A stretch of DNA of 64,000 nt from Canna indica (lineage: Eukaryota; Streptophyta; Magnoliopsida; Zingiberales; Cannaceae): positions 45,278,001 through 45,342,000 of the forward strand of contig CP136895.1 in assembly GCA_034359265.1 (NCBI GenBank), written 5' to 3'. Below are positions 11,485 through 21,888 of the stretch, one piece after another; positions within the stretch are counted from its first letter, which is position 1, and each line of letters opens with the position of its first letter. The notes under the pieces were generated by a model. It ran no database searches, was not told the origin of the DNA, and saw only the letters and a program-made list of their open reading frames with translations. Made by a program: the position numbers and the translations under genes.

Positions 11485-12115
11485 ATGACACTAGAGAGTA
11501 TAGCATGTGCACTACCTAGGTTTGATGAAGAAAATTTTGGTGTTTGGAAGAGTAGGATGTATACCTTTCTCAAAATCCAAAGTTTAGATTTATTGTGCAT
11601 GCTAAAGAATGAGTATGTTGAGCCCACCATTGACTTAAATGATTGGACTCAAGAACAAGTTAGATTATTTGCATTGAATGCTAAAACAACGCATATCCTA
11701 TATTGCTCATTTTCAAATAAAATTCTTGAAAATGTTATGCATTGTACATCTGCATTTGATATTTGGGCTAGTTTAAACATGCTTTACGATTATGCAAAAA
11801 CTGAGGAGCTTACTACTTTCAATGAAGGAGGTGATGACAATTGTCATACCTCTAGTCCTAATAAAGTTTTTGATGCCCAAAGCACTTCTAGCCAAAGAAG
11901 CACAAATAAGAATCGAAAAAGAAAACTTAGGTGATTCCTTTGCCAAGAGAAGGGACACAAGAAGAAGAATTGTCCACTCTCGAAGAAGAAATTCAAAAAG
12001 AAGTGTGCTTCCTCATCCACATCTCAATCAAGTGAAGCCTCTTTTAGACATGACAATGAAGCTACATTTAACGTTTGCCTCATGGGTCTTTGAGATGAGG
12101 TATATTCTCCATCTT
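11485..12115 (+). pseudogene. truncated Sirevirus gag (copy 1)
   Basis: The frame begins MTLESIACALPRFDEENFGV and resembles the N-terminus of copia gag (UBN2-like). After SAFDIWASLNMLYDY it jumps to an acidic/Ser-rich stretch, lacking the roughly 100 residues of the gag core that the element at 27838-28437 still has. A TGA at 11932 replaces the first cysteine of the CCHC knuckle (the rest reads FLCQEKGHKKKNC). The frame closes near 12090. The same internal junction occurs in the gag of copy 2 (30811-31371), so the deletion predates the split of the two families. It may have retained RNA-binding ability but not assembly. Confidence 0.85.
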
Positions 12116-12119
12116 TAGG

Positions 12120-13671
12120 AATAGGTATGACATATTTTCGTGCTCTTAGAGTGAAAAATTCATATGGATATGGATAAAATGACATAAAGGTCAATTCATG
12201 CTTACCTCATTTGAACAAAATTGACCCGAGTCAAAAATTGACTTAGAGGTTTCATATTCAATCCATATTTGTGGAACATGTTTAGATTTACTCATGTTAG
12301 GTATCCATAGGTTTAAATTTAAAAAATCATGAGTAAATGTTAAGATTGAAACTTAGCAAGTTTCATAAAAACTAGTTAGTTTTGAATGAAACCATGCTAG
12401 GTTGATATCTTGACTTAAGGATAAAATTTTCATTTCAAACTTGACATATACTCTTTACATGACCATCATGTGGTGTCATGAAAGTTTGAATGAAAATTGA
12501 AGAAGTTTTAAGAAAAACTGAAATTTACAAAAATATCACTTTAATCTACATTTGGTATCAAATTTCAGTTATTTCTAGAAAAATATAGAAAATTAATTTT
12601 GAGATGATTCTTGAAGCTACACATTCATTGAAAAATCTAGTTTCTTAAGTAAAAATTTCAAAACATTTCATCAAGAATTTAATTTTTAGTGAAATTTTGA
12701 AGTTGAATTTTCAAAATGAAAAATATCATCTTTCAAGATATCAATTTTTTTCAATACCTTGATTTTTTTGAAACTTCAAATGAAAGTTTGTGTATACCAT
12801 TTTGATTATGTTTCTAATATCATTCACACCATTGTTTGAGTAAAATCATTTCTAGGAATGATTTTGAATTCTTAAATGATAGCTAGAAACTACATTTGGT
12901 ATGTTTTGATTAGAATCAATATAGGATGAAAAATGGACTTTGATTTTTAAATTCATTTTGAGTTCAAACTTGATACGTGCATTTCAAATGATTATTCAAT
13001 AATTGGTATCAAAATTTTCATCCCACAATTGGTATCAAAATGAGCATTCTATATTTGGTATCAAATTTTTTCTTTCATCCAAAAATTGGTTTCAAAAACA
13101 TCTGTCAAAAATATAATTTTGAATAAACTTAAAAGGGTGATTTTTGAAAACTAGAAGTATAGGTTGACTTAAGTCAACAAAGTAACTTAAAAATCTCATC
13201 TTAAGCCCAAACTTAATTCATAGTCTTACACTATCTCATGTTTGATGTTTAGATGCCTATTTTGAGAAAACATGAGTAGATAGCAAAACTTGAGACTTAG
13301 CATTTTCATAGTTTTCATGCTTATTTCAAATGAAAACATACTAAGTTCATATTTAGATCAATTGACATTAGGTTCAATTCAAACTTGATATACATGCTTT
13401 AAATGATTATATCCTTGTATTTTGAAAGTTTGAATGAAATCTAAAAATGTCATTTATTTTGAGAACATACATGATTTAATCATGAATTCAACTATTTAGT
13501 TTTTGTTCATATCATGTATAATTTTGTTTCTCATTAGATATTTGTTTTTCATCCCTTTGGTTGAGATTTTCATGTTGCATGAAAAATCTTTAGAGTCTCA
13601 ACTTCATGAATCTTTAATTGTGTTTCATCCCTTTGAGTAGATAGCCTCTCTTGCCATTTTTGATTGATGTC
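12120..13671 (+). other. AT-rich non-coding interior of Sirevirus copy 1
   Basis: No open frame of note and no pol motif on either strand. The region repeats themes such as TTTGAAA and TTGGTATCAAA (for example near 12550, 13000, 13025 and 13055), giving it a low-complexity, internally repetitive look. Confidence 0.7.
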
Positions 13672-13899
13672 AAAAGGGGGAGATGAGTATGGAAAAAGGG
13701 GGAGAAATGTATAGGTCAAAAGGGGGATAAGTGTATAAGAAAAAAGGGGAGAAAAATATAGGAAATCCATGCATATAGATAGGGGGGATTTATCTCATAG
13801 ATATGCATGTTGATAGGGGAGAAATCCCTAAGTTGATATCCTTATGTTTTAATGTTATATTTTCTTAAGGATGTTTGTCATCATCAAAAAGGGGGAGAT
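13672..13899 (+). other. multiple polypurine tracts before the 3' LTR
   Basis: Six or more AAAAGGGGGAGA-like runs (near 13672, 13695, 13718, 13741, 13780, 13816) lead up to the proximal tract at 13885-13898, which touches the 3' LTR. Repeated polypurine tracts are, as I recall, a Sirevirus hallmark. Confidence 0.8.
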
Positions 13900-15324
13900 T
13901 GTTGGCTTTAGATTTTCAACCTTAACCTTAATCTCAATCTTAATGGTTTTGATGATAACAAATATGGAACTAATGATTTCATTGAGAATATGTTTCAAGT
14001 TCCATATCGACTAGCGTTCGATGTCCTCGATCGAATAAATAGGAGAAATCGCAAAATCGGAAGAACATTGATCGTCGCGGTCGGGTTCATCGCGGAAGTT
14101 TCCCGAAGATCGACGAGTGCACCAAAGTCGCTTGGATGAGTCCAAAGATCAAGTCAAAAGCTCTCCAAGATGATGCTCGTTGAAAGCCGGAACCCGAAAA
14201 TGAAGCGCGAAAAAAATAGGCTGAAGAAATAACATTCAGCCTAGGTTCGGTCGACCGACCGAAGGTAAAGGAAGTAGCAGAGCTACTTCGGTCGACCGAG
14301 AGGTCGACCGATGGAAGCCCAAAATGGGCAGTAGCTCGGGCGGTCGACCCGATGGGTCGACCGAAGATCGCGGATCACGCGATCTGCGTCTGGCGGTCGA
14401 CCAGTCGATCGATCGACCACAGGGTAAATAGAAGTGGTCGAATGACCAATCGACCGATGCTTCGACCAGCGCTTCAACCGACGGCTTGTAACGTATAGTT
14501 TTCTATCCGTTGAACGTCGTTTCTTCACCTGGGTATAAATACAGCCATGTATGATTCATTTGATACTTTTCCTCATTTTCTACAGCTTTCATTGAGCATT
14601 CTAAGAGGAAGATTTGAAGCCTTCCAAAAGAGTGAATCGCTTGCACCTGTTCTTCTCGCGAAAGTTTCTTCAAGCGCCAGTCTTCATCCTCAACTCAAGA
14701 TCTAATACGAGTTCAACCTCTTGACGAGTTTAAGGCATCGAAGGCGTTGAAAAGAGTAGTTTATTTTGCTTTATATTTTTAGCTCTTTTCGTTGTATTTT
14801 AATTGTTATTTGAATATTTTGTTATGGGTTTGTAGAAGACCTTGTGATTAGGTCTTGGTTGTGTAAAGTGGTTACCTGGTGTGAGGTGTAAAGCCACTTG
14901 TGTAAACTGAGTGTTTACTAGGATTAGTTTAGTTATCCCTTAGGGTTGAGGTGGGATAAGTGCTCTCGACAAGAAGGCGGAGACTTCCGGGTGTGGAAAT
15001 ACCTTAGGTCGAGTGTGAGACTTTCCGGTGCAAAGTCCTCTGTGTAAGGGAAACCGAATTAATCTAGTAAAGCTAATTCGGAAATCCTAAGCGGGGTGGT
15101 TAGGTAGTGGAGTAGGCATTGGGGCCGAACCACTATAAATTCTGTGTTTGCGTTGATTTCTTATTTGCGTTAATTGCTTAATTATTTATCACTTCCGCAT
15201 TCATTCATCGCATAATTGCATCTTGCCAAATCAAGTTAAGTAAACGATTAAATTAGAATTTAGGCTAATTGTTATAGTGAACACACTATTCAGCCCCCCT
15301 CTAGTGTCGCCATTTCTTCCAACA
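13900..15324 (+). repeat. 3' LTR of Sirevirus copy 1 (1425 bp)
   Basis: It matches 9832-11411 with scattered substitutions. A block of the palindrome array is missing, leaving 14247-14482. CCGTTGAAC, TATAAATA and the AAGACCT/AGGTCTT hairpin (14836-14856) are retained. Confidence 0.93.
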
Positions 15325-18100
15325 TTATTTGGTTTTGTGGGTAATCGGAGACTCTCTGATCATAACCTCCTACTTCTACGGATGGCCCTGGAGCATCGTA
15401 AGGCAGTTCATTCCTTCAAAATAGAGAGTAGTTGGCTTCTTTGTGATCATTTTGGAGATATCACTAAGGCGGGGTTGGGCCCCCCTACCTCTGGTTCCTC
15501 TCCTTCAGTTTCCCCTCTAAAACTTTGGATCATCAACTGGAAACCTCTTAGGCGTGTCATCTCCGATTAGGACCGGCTCCGGAGATACAATTGGAAGAAG
15601 CTCAGAACTGAGGTTGAGGATCGTCTACGGGTTATGAATCTTAAAGCTAACGTTGGGGCTCGTACCGACTTCGATACCGAGGAATTGAAGCAGGTGAAAG
15701 TTTTGCTTGATCGTAGCTAGAACGCTGAATGTCTTTATTGGCAATAAAGGGCCAAGAAACGCTGGTTGAATGACGGTGATAGAAACACCAGATATTTCCA
15801 CCTTTGTGCCTCTAATAGAAGAAGAAAGAACCTGATCTCCTCTCTCTTGTTCTCTGGTTCGATCATTTTCGAGTAGGAAGGGGTGTTTGCGGCCTTCTGT
15901 GATTTCTACATTGAGTTATTGGGTCGAGATGAGCAGCCCTTACTTCACCTAAATTGGCCTTCTTTTTTCCATACATCTGTATTGGATCTTCTTTCACTTG
16001 ACGCCTCGTTTACCATGTTAGAGGTTTATGATGTTACGAATTTCAAGGTCCCAAGGCCCGATGGACTTACTATAGAATTCTAAATAAAGTTTTGGTCATC
16101 CATCGATGATCGGAGCCCTCTCTATTCTGTTGGAACTCGAGGTCAATCCAGAGCTCATGTCCAGAATCAATAAGGCAAATATTGTGTTGATTCCTAAATC
16201 TCCTGGGGCGAATACAGTCTTCAATTTCAGGCCCATCGGTCTCGAAAATAGCATTATAAAGATCTTTTCGAAACTGTTGGCTAACCGGTTGGCGCCTCTC
16301 ATCCCTAACTTGGTCGACAACACACAAGGGGCTTTCATCAGAGATCAGAGCACTTTAGACTGTTTCATGACGGCTTCTGAAACTATTTGGGGATGCAAAC
16401 GCTTGGATACAAATATTTATGTGATCAAAGTAGACTTTGAAAAAGTTTTTGACTCCGTCAATTGGGATTTCATTCTCCAGCTCCTGAGGTCTCGCAGGTC
16501 CCCTCCCAGATGGCTTTCTTGGGTTCAACACATTCTCTGCACCATCGAGTCTTCTTTAATTGTCATCGGGTCTGAAGGGAGATCTTTCAGGCATAAGAGA
16601 GGCATGCGATAGGGTAACCCTCTCTCTCCACTCCTCTTTAACTTGGTCACCGACACCTTATCCAGGATTATTACCAGAGCCACGAATCGTGGTCTGGCAA
16701 CAGGAGCTCTGAATCAGTTTCTCCAGAAAGGTATTTCTCATGTCTTCTTTGTCGAGGATCTTCTTAACTTTAGAAAGGTGGATGAGGTTTCCCTTCGAGC
16801 TTTTGAGCTCCTGCTCAGATGTTTTGAATTGTGTTCTTGTTTGAAGCCTAATGCTCACAAGACTAAAGCAATACATATCAGTGGGGATATTAACAAGGCA
16901 AACTTGGCAGCTCAGATTTTTTGGTGTTCGGTCGATTCTTTCCCTCTTACCTACCTGGGTCTTCCGTTGCATCCAGGTCGTCTCACCAAGACTAATTGGA
17001 CTCAACTCATCACTTAAGTGGACACTGCTTTGGCCTCTTGGCAAGGCCTCCTTCTCTCCAAAGCGAGATGCTTGACGCTGATTAATAGCGTTCTTACTAG
17101 TCATGCCTCATATTTCTTTTCTATCTTTTTGGCACCAAAATGGGTCTGCAAGTAAATTGACATAAGGAGAAGGACCTTTTTCTAGAAGGGACAGGATGAT
17201 TCCAACTCTCAAGGTAAAATATTTGGTTAGCTAGGACTTCTTGACCTCCGATCATGCTAGGGGAGGGCTGGGGATTCTGGATCTGCCCTCCCACAACTTG
17301 TCTCGTTTGGGGAAATGGATCTGAAATCTTTTTCAACATGGGGGCATGCCTTGGCAAGATATCCTCTTATCTCTTTATCATAGACTTCTGGAGCTTAATG
17401 CTGGGGATCATCTTTCCTTATCTTATATTTGGAAAGGTATCAGTGGTCTCTTCGATACCCTCCACCCTTCGTTAGTCTTCTTGGTGGGTGACAGCTCTCT
17501 ACTACACCTTTGGCATACCTCGTGCTTCAATGGGTATAGTCTTCACGACAAATTTTGGACCCTCTTCTCAGCTGTTACTATCCCGGACATATTTATTGCT
17601 GATGCGCGAGTAAGACACCCTTTTGGCCCGGCGATTGGATGGGACCTATGTTCTAGGCATATGGTTCCTTTCACCCTTCTTCAGGATCTCCATGCGGACT
17701 TGGCGCCCCTTCTTCTGGCTTCTGGAGTGGATGGGATTTGCTGGAAATGCAGTGCTAATGGTGTTTACTCTATGAACCTTTTTTATCGGCTCCTTACCTT
17801 TCATGGGGTCGATGATCCTAAGGCCCCCTTTCTTTGGCAAAAGAATTGCCCGCCGATTTACTCTATGCATAGTTGGCTCGTGGAAAGACAACGACTACTC
17901 ACCAAAGACAGACTCATTGCTAGAAATCTCCATGTATGTTTAGTTTGTTTACTCTGCAACAATAATAACGAGACTCACACAGTCACACCCACCTCTTTTA
18001 TGATTGCCCCTTCACCATTGAGGGCTGGAACCTTCTCCTCCGTCTTCCACACAAGTGTCACTCTTCTTTGGCTTTCAAACCTTGGGATGTCCCTGTAACT
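15325..18100 (+). pseudogene. LINE ORF2: endonuclease end, reverse transcriptase, zf-RVT (broken)
   Basis: It resumes with the endonuclease terminal motif LSDHNLLLL (about 15351-15377). Reverse transcriptase follows in several frames: NFRPIGL (about 16222), KVDFEKVFDSVNWDF (about 16424), GNPLSPLLFNLVTDTL (about 16612) and FVEDLLNF (about 16750), where active elements usually have an A/YADD-type box. A zf-RVT-like region at about 17840-17990 contains LWQKNCPP and CLVCLLC. Stops occur at expected Gln codons (for example TAG at 16610). It would prime cDNA on nicked target DNA, but this copy cannot. Confidence 0.88.
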
Positions 18101-18357
18101 ACAAGGCGTAAGTTGGACTAGGAGCTCTTTCGACTATTATGATATGGAGGCATAAGGTTTGGCCCGAGCGCAACATAAGGCTCTTTGACAATATTTCACG
18201 TCCTTGTTCGGAGCTTGCTGTGGAAGCCTCTGCGACCTATTTTCTTTTGTCTACTTGTACTACCCCCTTGATTGTGGAGGGTTCTAAGGACTTGTTTTCC
18301 ATATTTTTTTTTTCTCTCTCCCCCTCCACTTGTATTCCCTTCATTTCTCTTGAACTG

Positions 18358-18388
18358 AATAAAAGTTTCGTTTCGACAAAAAAAAAAA
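18358..18388 (+). terminator. LINE polyadenylation signal and poly(A) tail
   Basis: AATAAA at 18358-18363 is followed about 15 bases later by an 11-A run that abuts the right target duplication. Confidence 0.85.
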
Positions 18389-18484
18389 CACTACTTAATA
18401 ATTTATGATTAGTCATAATATTCATTATTAATGACATCATCCATCTATGAATTTGTTCCACTTGATATCATATAGCACTCATTT
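18389..18484. repeat. LINE target-site duplication, right copy
   Basis: It matches 6360-6455 over 96 bases with about three mismatches and begins directly after the poly(A) tail. Confidence 0.85.
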
Positions 18485-18535
18485 CATAACTAGAATAAAG
18501 CCTGACCTGAAGATATATATGCCTATATAAACTCA

Positions 18536-19002
18536 GGTTAAGGGTGATTTTTGCCCTCGAACTATTAAAAATGGGGTAAAAATACCCCTAAACTCTTCTT
18601 TGGTTGATTTTTACCCTTAAACAAATGAAAACAATTGAAAAATGCCCTCGAACTATTAGAAATAAGTAAAAATATTCCTAAATCTATTTTTTGATAGATT
18701 TTTTACCCTTAGACAAACAAAAATAGTTGAAAAATACTAGTATTTTTATCAATTTCTAAGGAAAAAAAACCTTTCTACCTTTAAACATGGGTAAAAATAC
18801 TGGTATTTTTCAACTATTTTCGTTTGTCTAAGGGTAAAAAACCTATCAAAAAATATTTAAGAGTATTTTTACCCATTTCTAATAGTTCGAGGATATTTTT
18901 CAATCATTTTCGTTTGTTTAAGGATAAAAATCAACTAAAGAAGAGTTTAAGGGTATTTTTACCCTATTTTTAATAGTTCATGGGCAAAAATCACCTTTAA
19001 CC
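18536..19002. mobile_element. foldback (palindromic) MITE, about 467 bp
   Basis: The left half (from GGTTAAGGGTGATTTTTGCC) is the near-perfect reverse complement of the right half (ending GGCAAAAATCACCTTTAACC), with the centre near 18765. No coding capacity, and no convincing target duplication. The arms could form a hairpin of over 200 bp if transcribed. Confidence 0.8.
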
Positions 19003-19415
19003 CTATACACCCCAATACATTTTCCCAACACTAACTCCAAGATGTCCATTAACGGGAGAAGTGCAAATTTGATCCTATAAGTTTTCAATTTTTTGAACTT
19101 TAGTCCTATAAAATTTATTTAGGTATTTTCAGTCCTATAAGTTTGCTTCGTAATACAGATTTGGTCATATTCGTGACGGTCCGTTAACTCTCCATCAATG
19201 TGGACTAACGCCGTTCATACACGTTGACAAATTTGGCCCTATAAGTTTCATTTTAAAATTTTTAGTCCTATATGTTTATCCCGTAGCACATATTTGGACC
19301 TATATATTTGCCCTGTAACACAAATTTGGTACAATATATTTGCCCCATAGCACAAATTTGATCATATCTGTGACAGCTCGTTAACTCACCATCCACGAAA
19401 AAAAAATGGCGTTAT

Positions 19416-20443
19416 TGTTGGCTGAAGGTTTCTTCCTTCATGCTTTATTCCCTTCATGACTATTTTGATGATAACAAACCAATTTAACAAGTTCTTGAAG
19501 TATGAAAATTGCAGGATCGATAAAAGATAAGTGAAGCCTCATATCTTTCGATCGATCTCCAAAACAGACCAATGCGTGCACCAGAAATGACTTGGACGGC
19601 ATGGAGAACCTTTTAAAGTTAAAGCATGCTGAAGAACGAAGTCGGAAAACAAAGCGCGAAATGAGAAAGCCAAGATAAAAATTTCCAGCCCAAGTTCGGT
19701 CGACCGATCGATCGACTAAATGGTGTTGAAAATGGGCAGTAGCCTTGTCGATCGACCGAATGATGCCACAAAATGGCAGTAGCCAATCGGTCGACCTGTC
19801 GATCGATCGAAGATGGCAAAAAAATGGCAGAGGGCTACGTCGGTCCATCGACCAATGCCAAAAATTGGCAGAAGGTGCTTCAGTCGACCAATCGGTCGAT
19901 CGGATTACGGATCGACGAACTCGCGACTCATTCGGTCGACCCGTCGGTCGACCGAACAGAGTAATTAAAGAAGCGGTCACGAGCGGTCGATCGACGATCG
20001 ACCGGCAAGCGACCGAATGACGAAAATGGCTAGTTTTCCGCCCGTTGAGCTGCCGTTTCAGTGAGGGGTTATAAATATCCCTCTTCTAACTTCTTTTTGC
20101 CCTCTCGCCCAGATAATTTGTGATGCAAAAAGCCTTCAAAGAGTGATTCCTTGCATCCTCCAAGTTTCAAAGGGACAAATTCATTAAACCTAGCTCTTGA
20201 TCCCTCATCACCAAAGAGTTCTCCTTCAAAGGGTTCGTCAAGGGTGCTAGGGTCGGAAAGAAGAGGCGTTTATTTGTGATAAATTTTTATTCCTCTTCTT
20301 GTAATAAAACTTGTTTTAATTTGTTTTTCAATTCATTGTATTTGAATTTTAAGAAGACCTAGTGTTAGGTCTTGGATGTAAGTGGTTACCTTAGTGTAGA
20401 AGGTGTAAAGCCAGTTGTGTAAACATAGCTTACTAGGATTAGT
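19416..20443 (+). repeat. 5' LTR of Sirevirus copy 2, first part
   Basis: It starts TGTTGGCTGAAGG and runs through the palindrome array and TATA box to GGATTAGT, where the TIR element inserted. It continues at 30391 with a duplicated TTAGT. It carries AATAAA near 20305 and the hairpin AAGACCT/AGGTCTT at 20354-20373. Confidence 0.92.
19696..20077 (+). promoter_or_regulatory. U3 palindrome array plus core promoter of Sirevirus copy 2, 5' LTR
   Basis: TCGGTCGACCGA-type palindromes are spread over 19696-20016. CCCGTTGAGC (20041-20050) and TTATAAATA (20069-20077) follow. The order array, CCGTTGA box, TATA is the same as in the other two LTR families of the window. Confidence 0.7.
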
Positions 20444-20891
20444 GGGAAAATACCTAAATATAGCTTGTACTTTAGACTTTTTCTCAATTGTGGCCCGTAG
20501 TTCACTTTGTCTCAATTGTATACACGTACTAAGATATTTGTTTCAATTGTGGCATGCCGTTTAATTTCTGTCGGACACTCTGTTCAGTTGATGACGTGGC
20601 ATGCAGATATGATAAAAAACTATTTTTTATTATGTTATTAATCCAATCGCCGCATGTTATTAATATTGGGTCCCAATTTTTTTAAATTAAAGAGTGGGTC
20701 CCATCTTTTTAATATTACAGAATGGTCCCACCTCTCTCTCTCTCTCTCTCCCCCCACCATCTTCTTCTTCCGTCATCATCTCCTCCACCACCACCTCCTT
20801 CTTCTTCTTCTTCTCTCTCACCAACCCGCCACAGCCACCTGCACCCGGCAGCCTTACTCTTCTTCGCTTAACGCCTTGTCTTTGATTAACG

Positions 20892-20894
<3 letters not shown>

Positions 20895-20968
<74 letters not shown>
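20895..20968. repeat. (CT)n microsatellite
   Basis: About 37 uninterrupted CT units. Confidence 0.95.
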
Positions 20969-20971
<3 letters not shown>

Positions 20972-21289
20972 CAAACACTACTCCATTAGCTGATGATGTG
21001 GCATGCTGACATGATAAAAAACTATTTTTTATTATGTTATTAACCCAATCGCCGCATGTTATTAATATTAGGTCCCACTTTTTTTATATTAAAGAGTGGG
21101 TCCCATCTTTTTAATATTACATAATGGTCCCACCTCTCTCTCTCTCTCTCCCCCCACCATCTTCTTCTTCCGTCATCATCTCCTCCACCACCACCACCTC
21201 CTTCTTCTTCTTCTTCTTCTCTCTCGCCAACCCGCCACAGCCACCTGCACCCGGCAGCCTTACTCTTCTTCGCTTAACCTTAACGCCTT

Positions 21290-21294
<5 letters not shown>

Positions 21295-21355
<61 letters not shown>

Positions 21356-21369
21356 CGATCGATCGATCG
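21295..21369. repeat. (CT)n microsatellite followed by (GATC)n
   Basis: About 29 CT units run into four GATC units at 21353-21369, immediately upstream of the captured gene fragment. Confidence 0.95.
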
Positions 21370-21470
21370 AACACTACTCCATTGTGGATAGGGAAGCCTT
21401 CGATTCGACTATCGAGGGACGGAAGAGGATACCAGATCCCATACCGGAATGCTCCCGAGGCGGCGCGGCT

Positions 21471-21888
21471 ATGAGGCTGCCACCGTCGACGACAACAGGG
21501 CCAAGCCTAACGACATTGGTATATGAGACACACCTCGGCCTGGCTGCGCTCACCTGGGCGTGCACCATTCTTGGCCTATCCCTTCACATCGTCCTTCGCC
21601 CCTATGCCGATGATGATGACGAGGAGGAGGAGGAGGAGATGCTCCTGTTCCGCATCCGGCCGTGGCTGCTATGGAAGCGGCAGGGGACGCGGGGGTTCCA
21701 CCTCAAGGACCGTCGCTGCCACCGCTGCATGGACTTCGCTTAGGATCTTGCGCGCGCGAGGTTCCCGCCCGAGGGCAACCCCGAACCCGCCTCCGATTTT
21801 TGCAGGTGTGTCGGCTCTGTTGGAAGTTCCGGGGGAGCGAGAGGCTTGAACTCCATGGACGTCGGATCCAGGTCTCGTGGGACCTCCA
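21471..21888 (+). pseudogene. captured DUF868-family gene fragment, first part
   Basis: Starting at the ATG at 21471 the frame reads through LTTLVYETHLGLAALTW, LGLSLHIVLR, an acidic run, RIRPWLLWKRQGTR and FHLKDRRCHRCMDFA. This matches the N-terminal half of plant DUF868 proteins (family function unknown). A TAG at 21741 replaces the usual Trp of the DFAWDLARARFPP-like segment, and the frame continues to EPASDF. The middle of the family domain is missing, and a different frame then gives GRRIQVSWDLH up to 21888, where a Sirevirus is inserted. The fragment continues at 29918. Its high GC content contrasts with the AT-rich surroundings, as expected of captured host exons. Confidence 0.75.

Larger units (their letters stand above)
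9832..15324 (+). mobile_element. non-autonomous Sirevirus-type copia element, copy 1
   Basis: Two LTRs (TGTTGGC...CAACA) flank a 2.5 kb interior with a tRNA-Met primer site, a truncated gag and multiple polypurine tracts, but no protease, integrase or reverse transcriptase. The 5 bp duplication TTATT stands at 9827-9831 and 15325-15329. It sits inside the LINE endonuclease, so it is younger than the LINE. Multiple polypurine tracts, a coiled-coil/CCHC type of gag and palindrome-rich LTRs point to the Sirevirus (SIRE/Maximus) lineage. It would have depended on enzymes of a relative such as the element at 21889-29912. Confidence 0.93.
6456..18388 (+). mobile_element. L1-type LINE retrotransposon (interrupted)
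   Basis: A gag-like ORF1 with CCHC knuckles, an endonuclease, a non-LTR reverse transcriptase and a C-terminal zinc-binding region occur in L1 order. They are followed by AATAAA at 18358 and a poly(A) run at 18378-18388, with a target-site duplication on both sides. Without the nested Sirevirus (9832-15324 plus one TTATT copy) it is about 6.4 kb. All reading frames carry stops and frameshifts, so it is dead. The 5' end begins abruptly at 6456 and may be truncated inside ORF1. Confidence 0.9.
20589..21381. repeat. tandem duplication of about 400 bp with CT microsatellites
   Basis: The block starting TGATGACGTGGCATGC (20589) and ending CACTACTCCATT recurs from 20990 to about 21381. Each copy contains an AT-rich stretch, ACC- and TTC-rich DNA and a long (CT)n run. 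Confidence 0.8.

Noticed and set aside
20444..20740. the TIR element called as a standard Mutator element
   Set aside because: The duplication is TTAGT (5 bp), not 9-11 bp, so it was left as an unclassified Pack-type TIR element.
20687..20974. ORFs through the CT microsatellites (also 21096-21474)
   Set aside because: Simple-sequence translation (Leu-Ser or Arg-Glu repeats) without coding evidence. Only the DUF868-like part after 21471 is kept.
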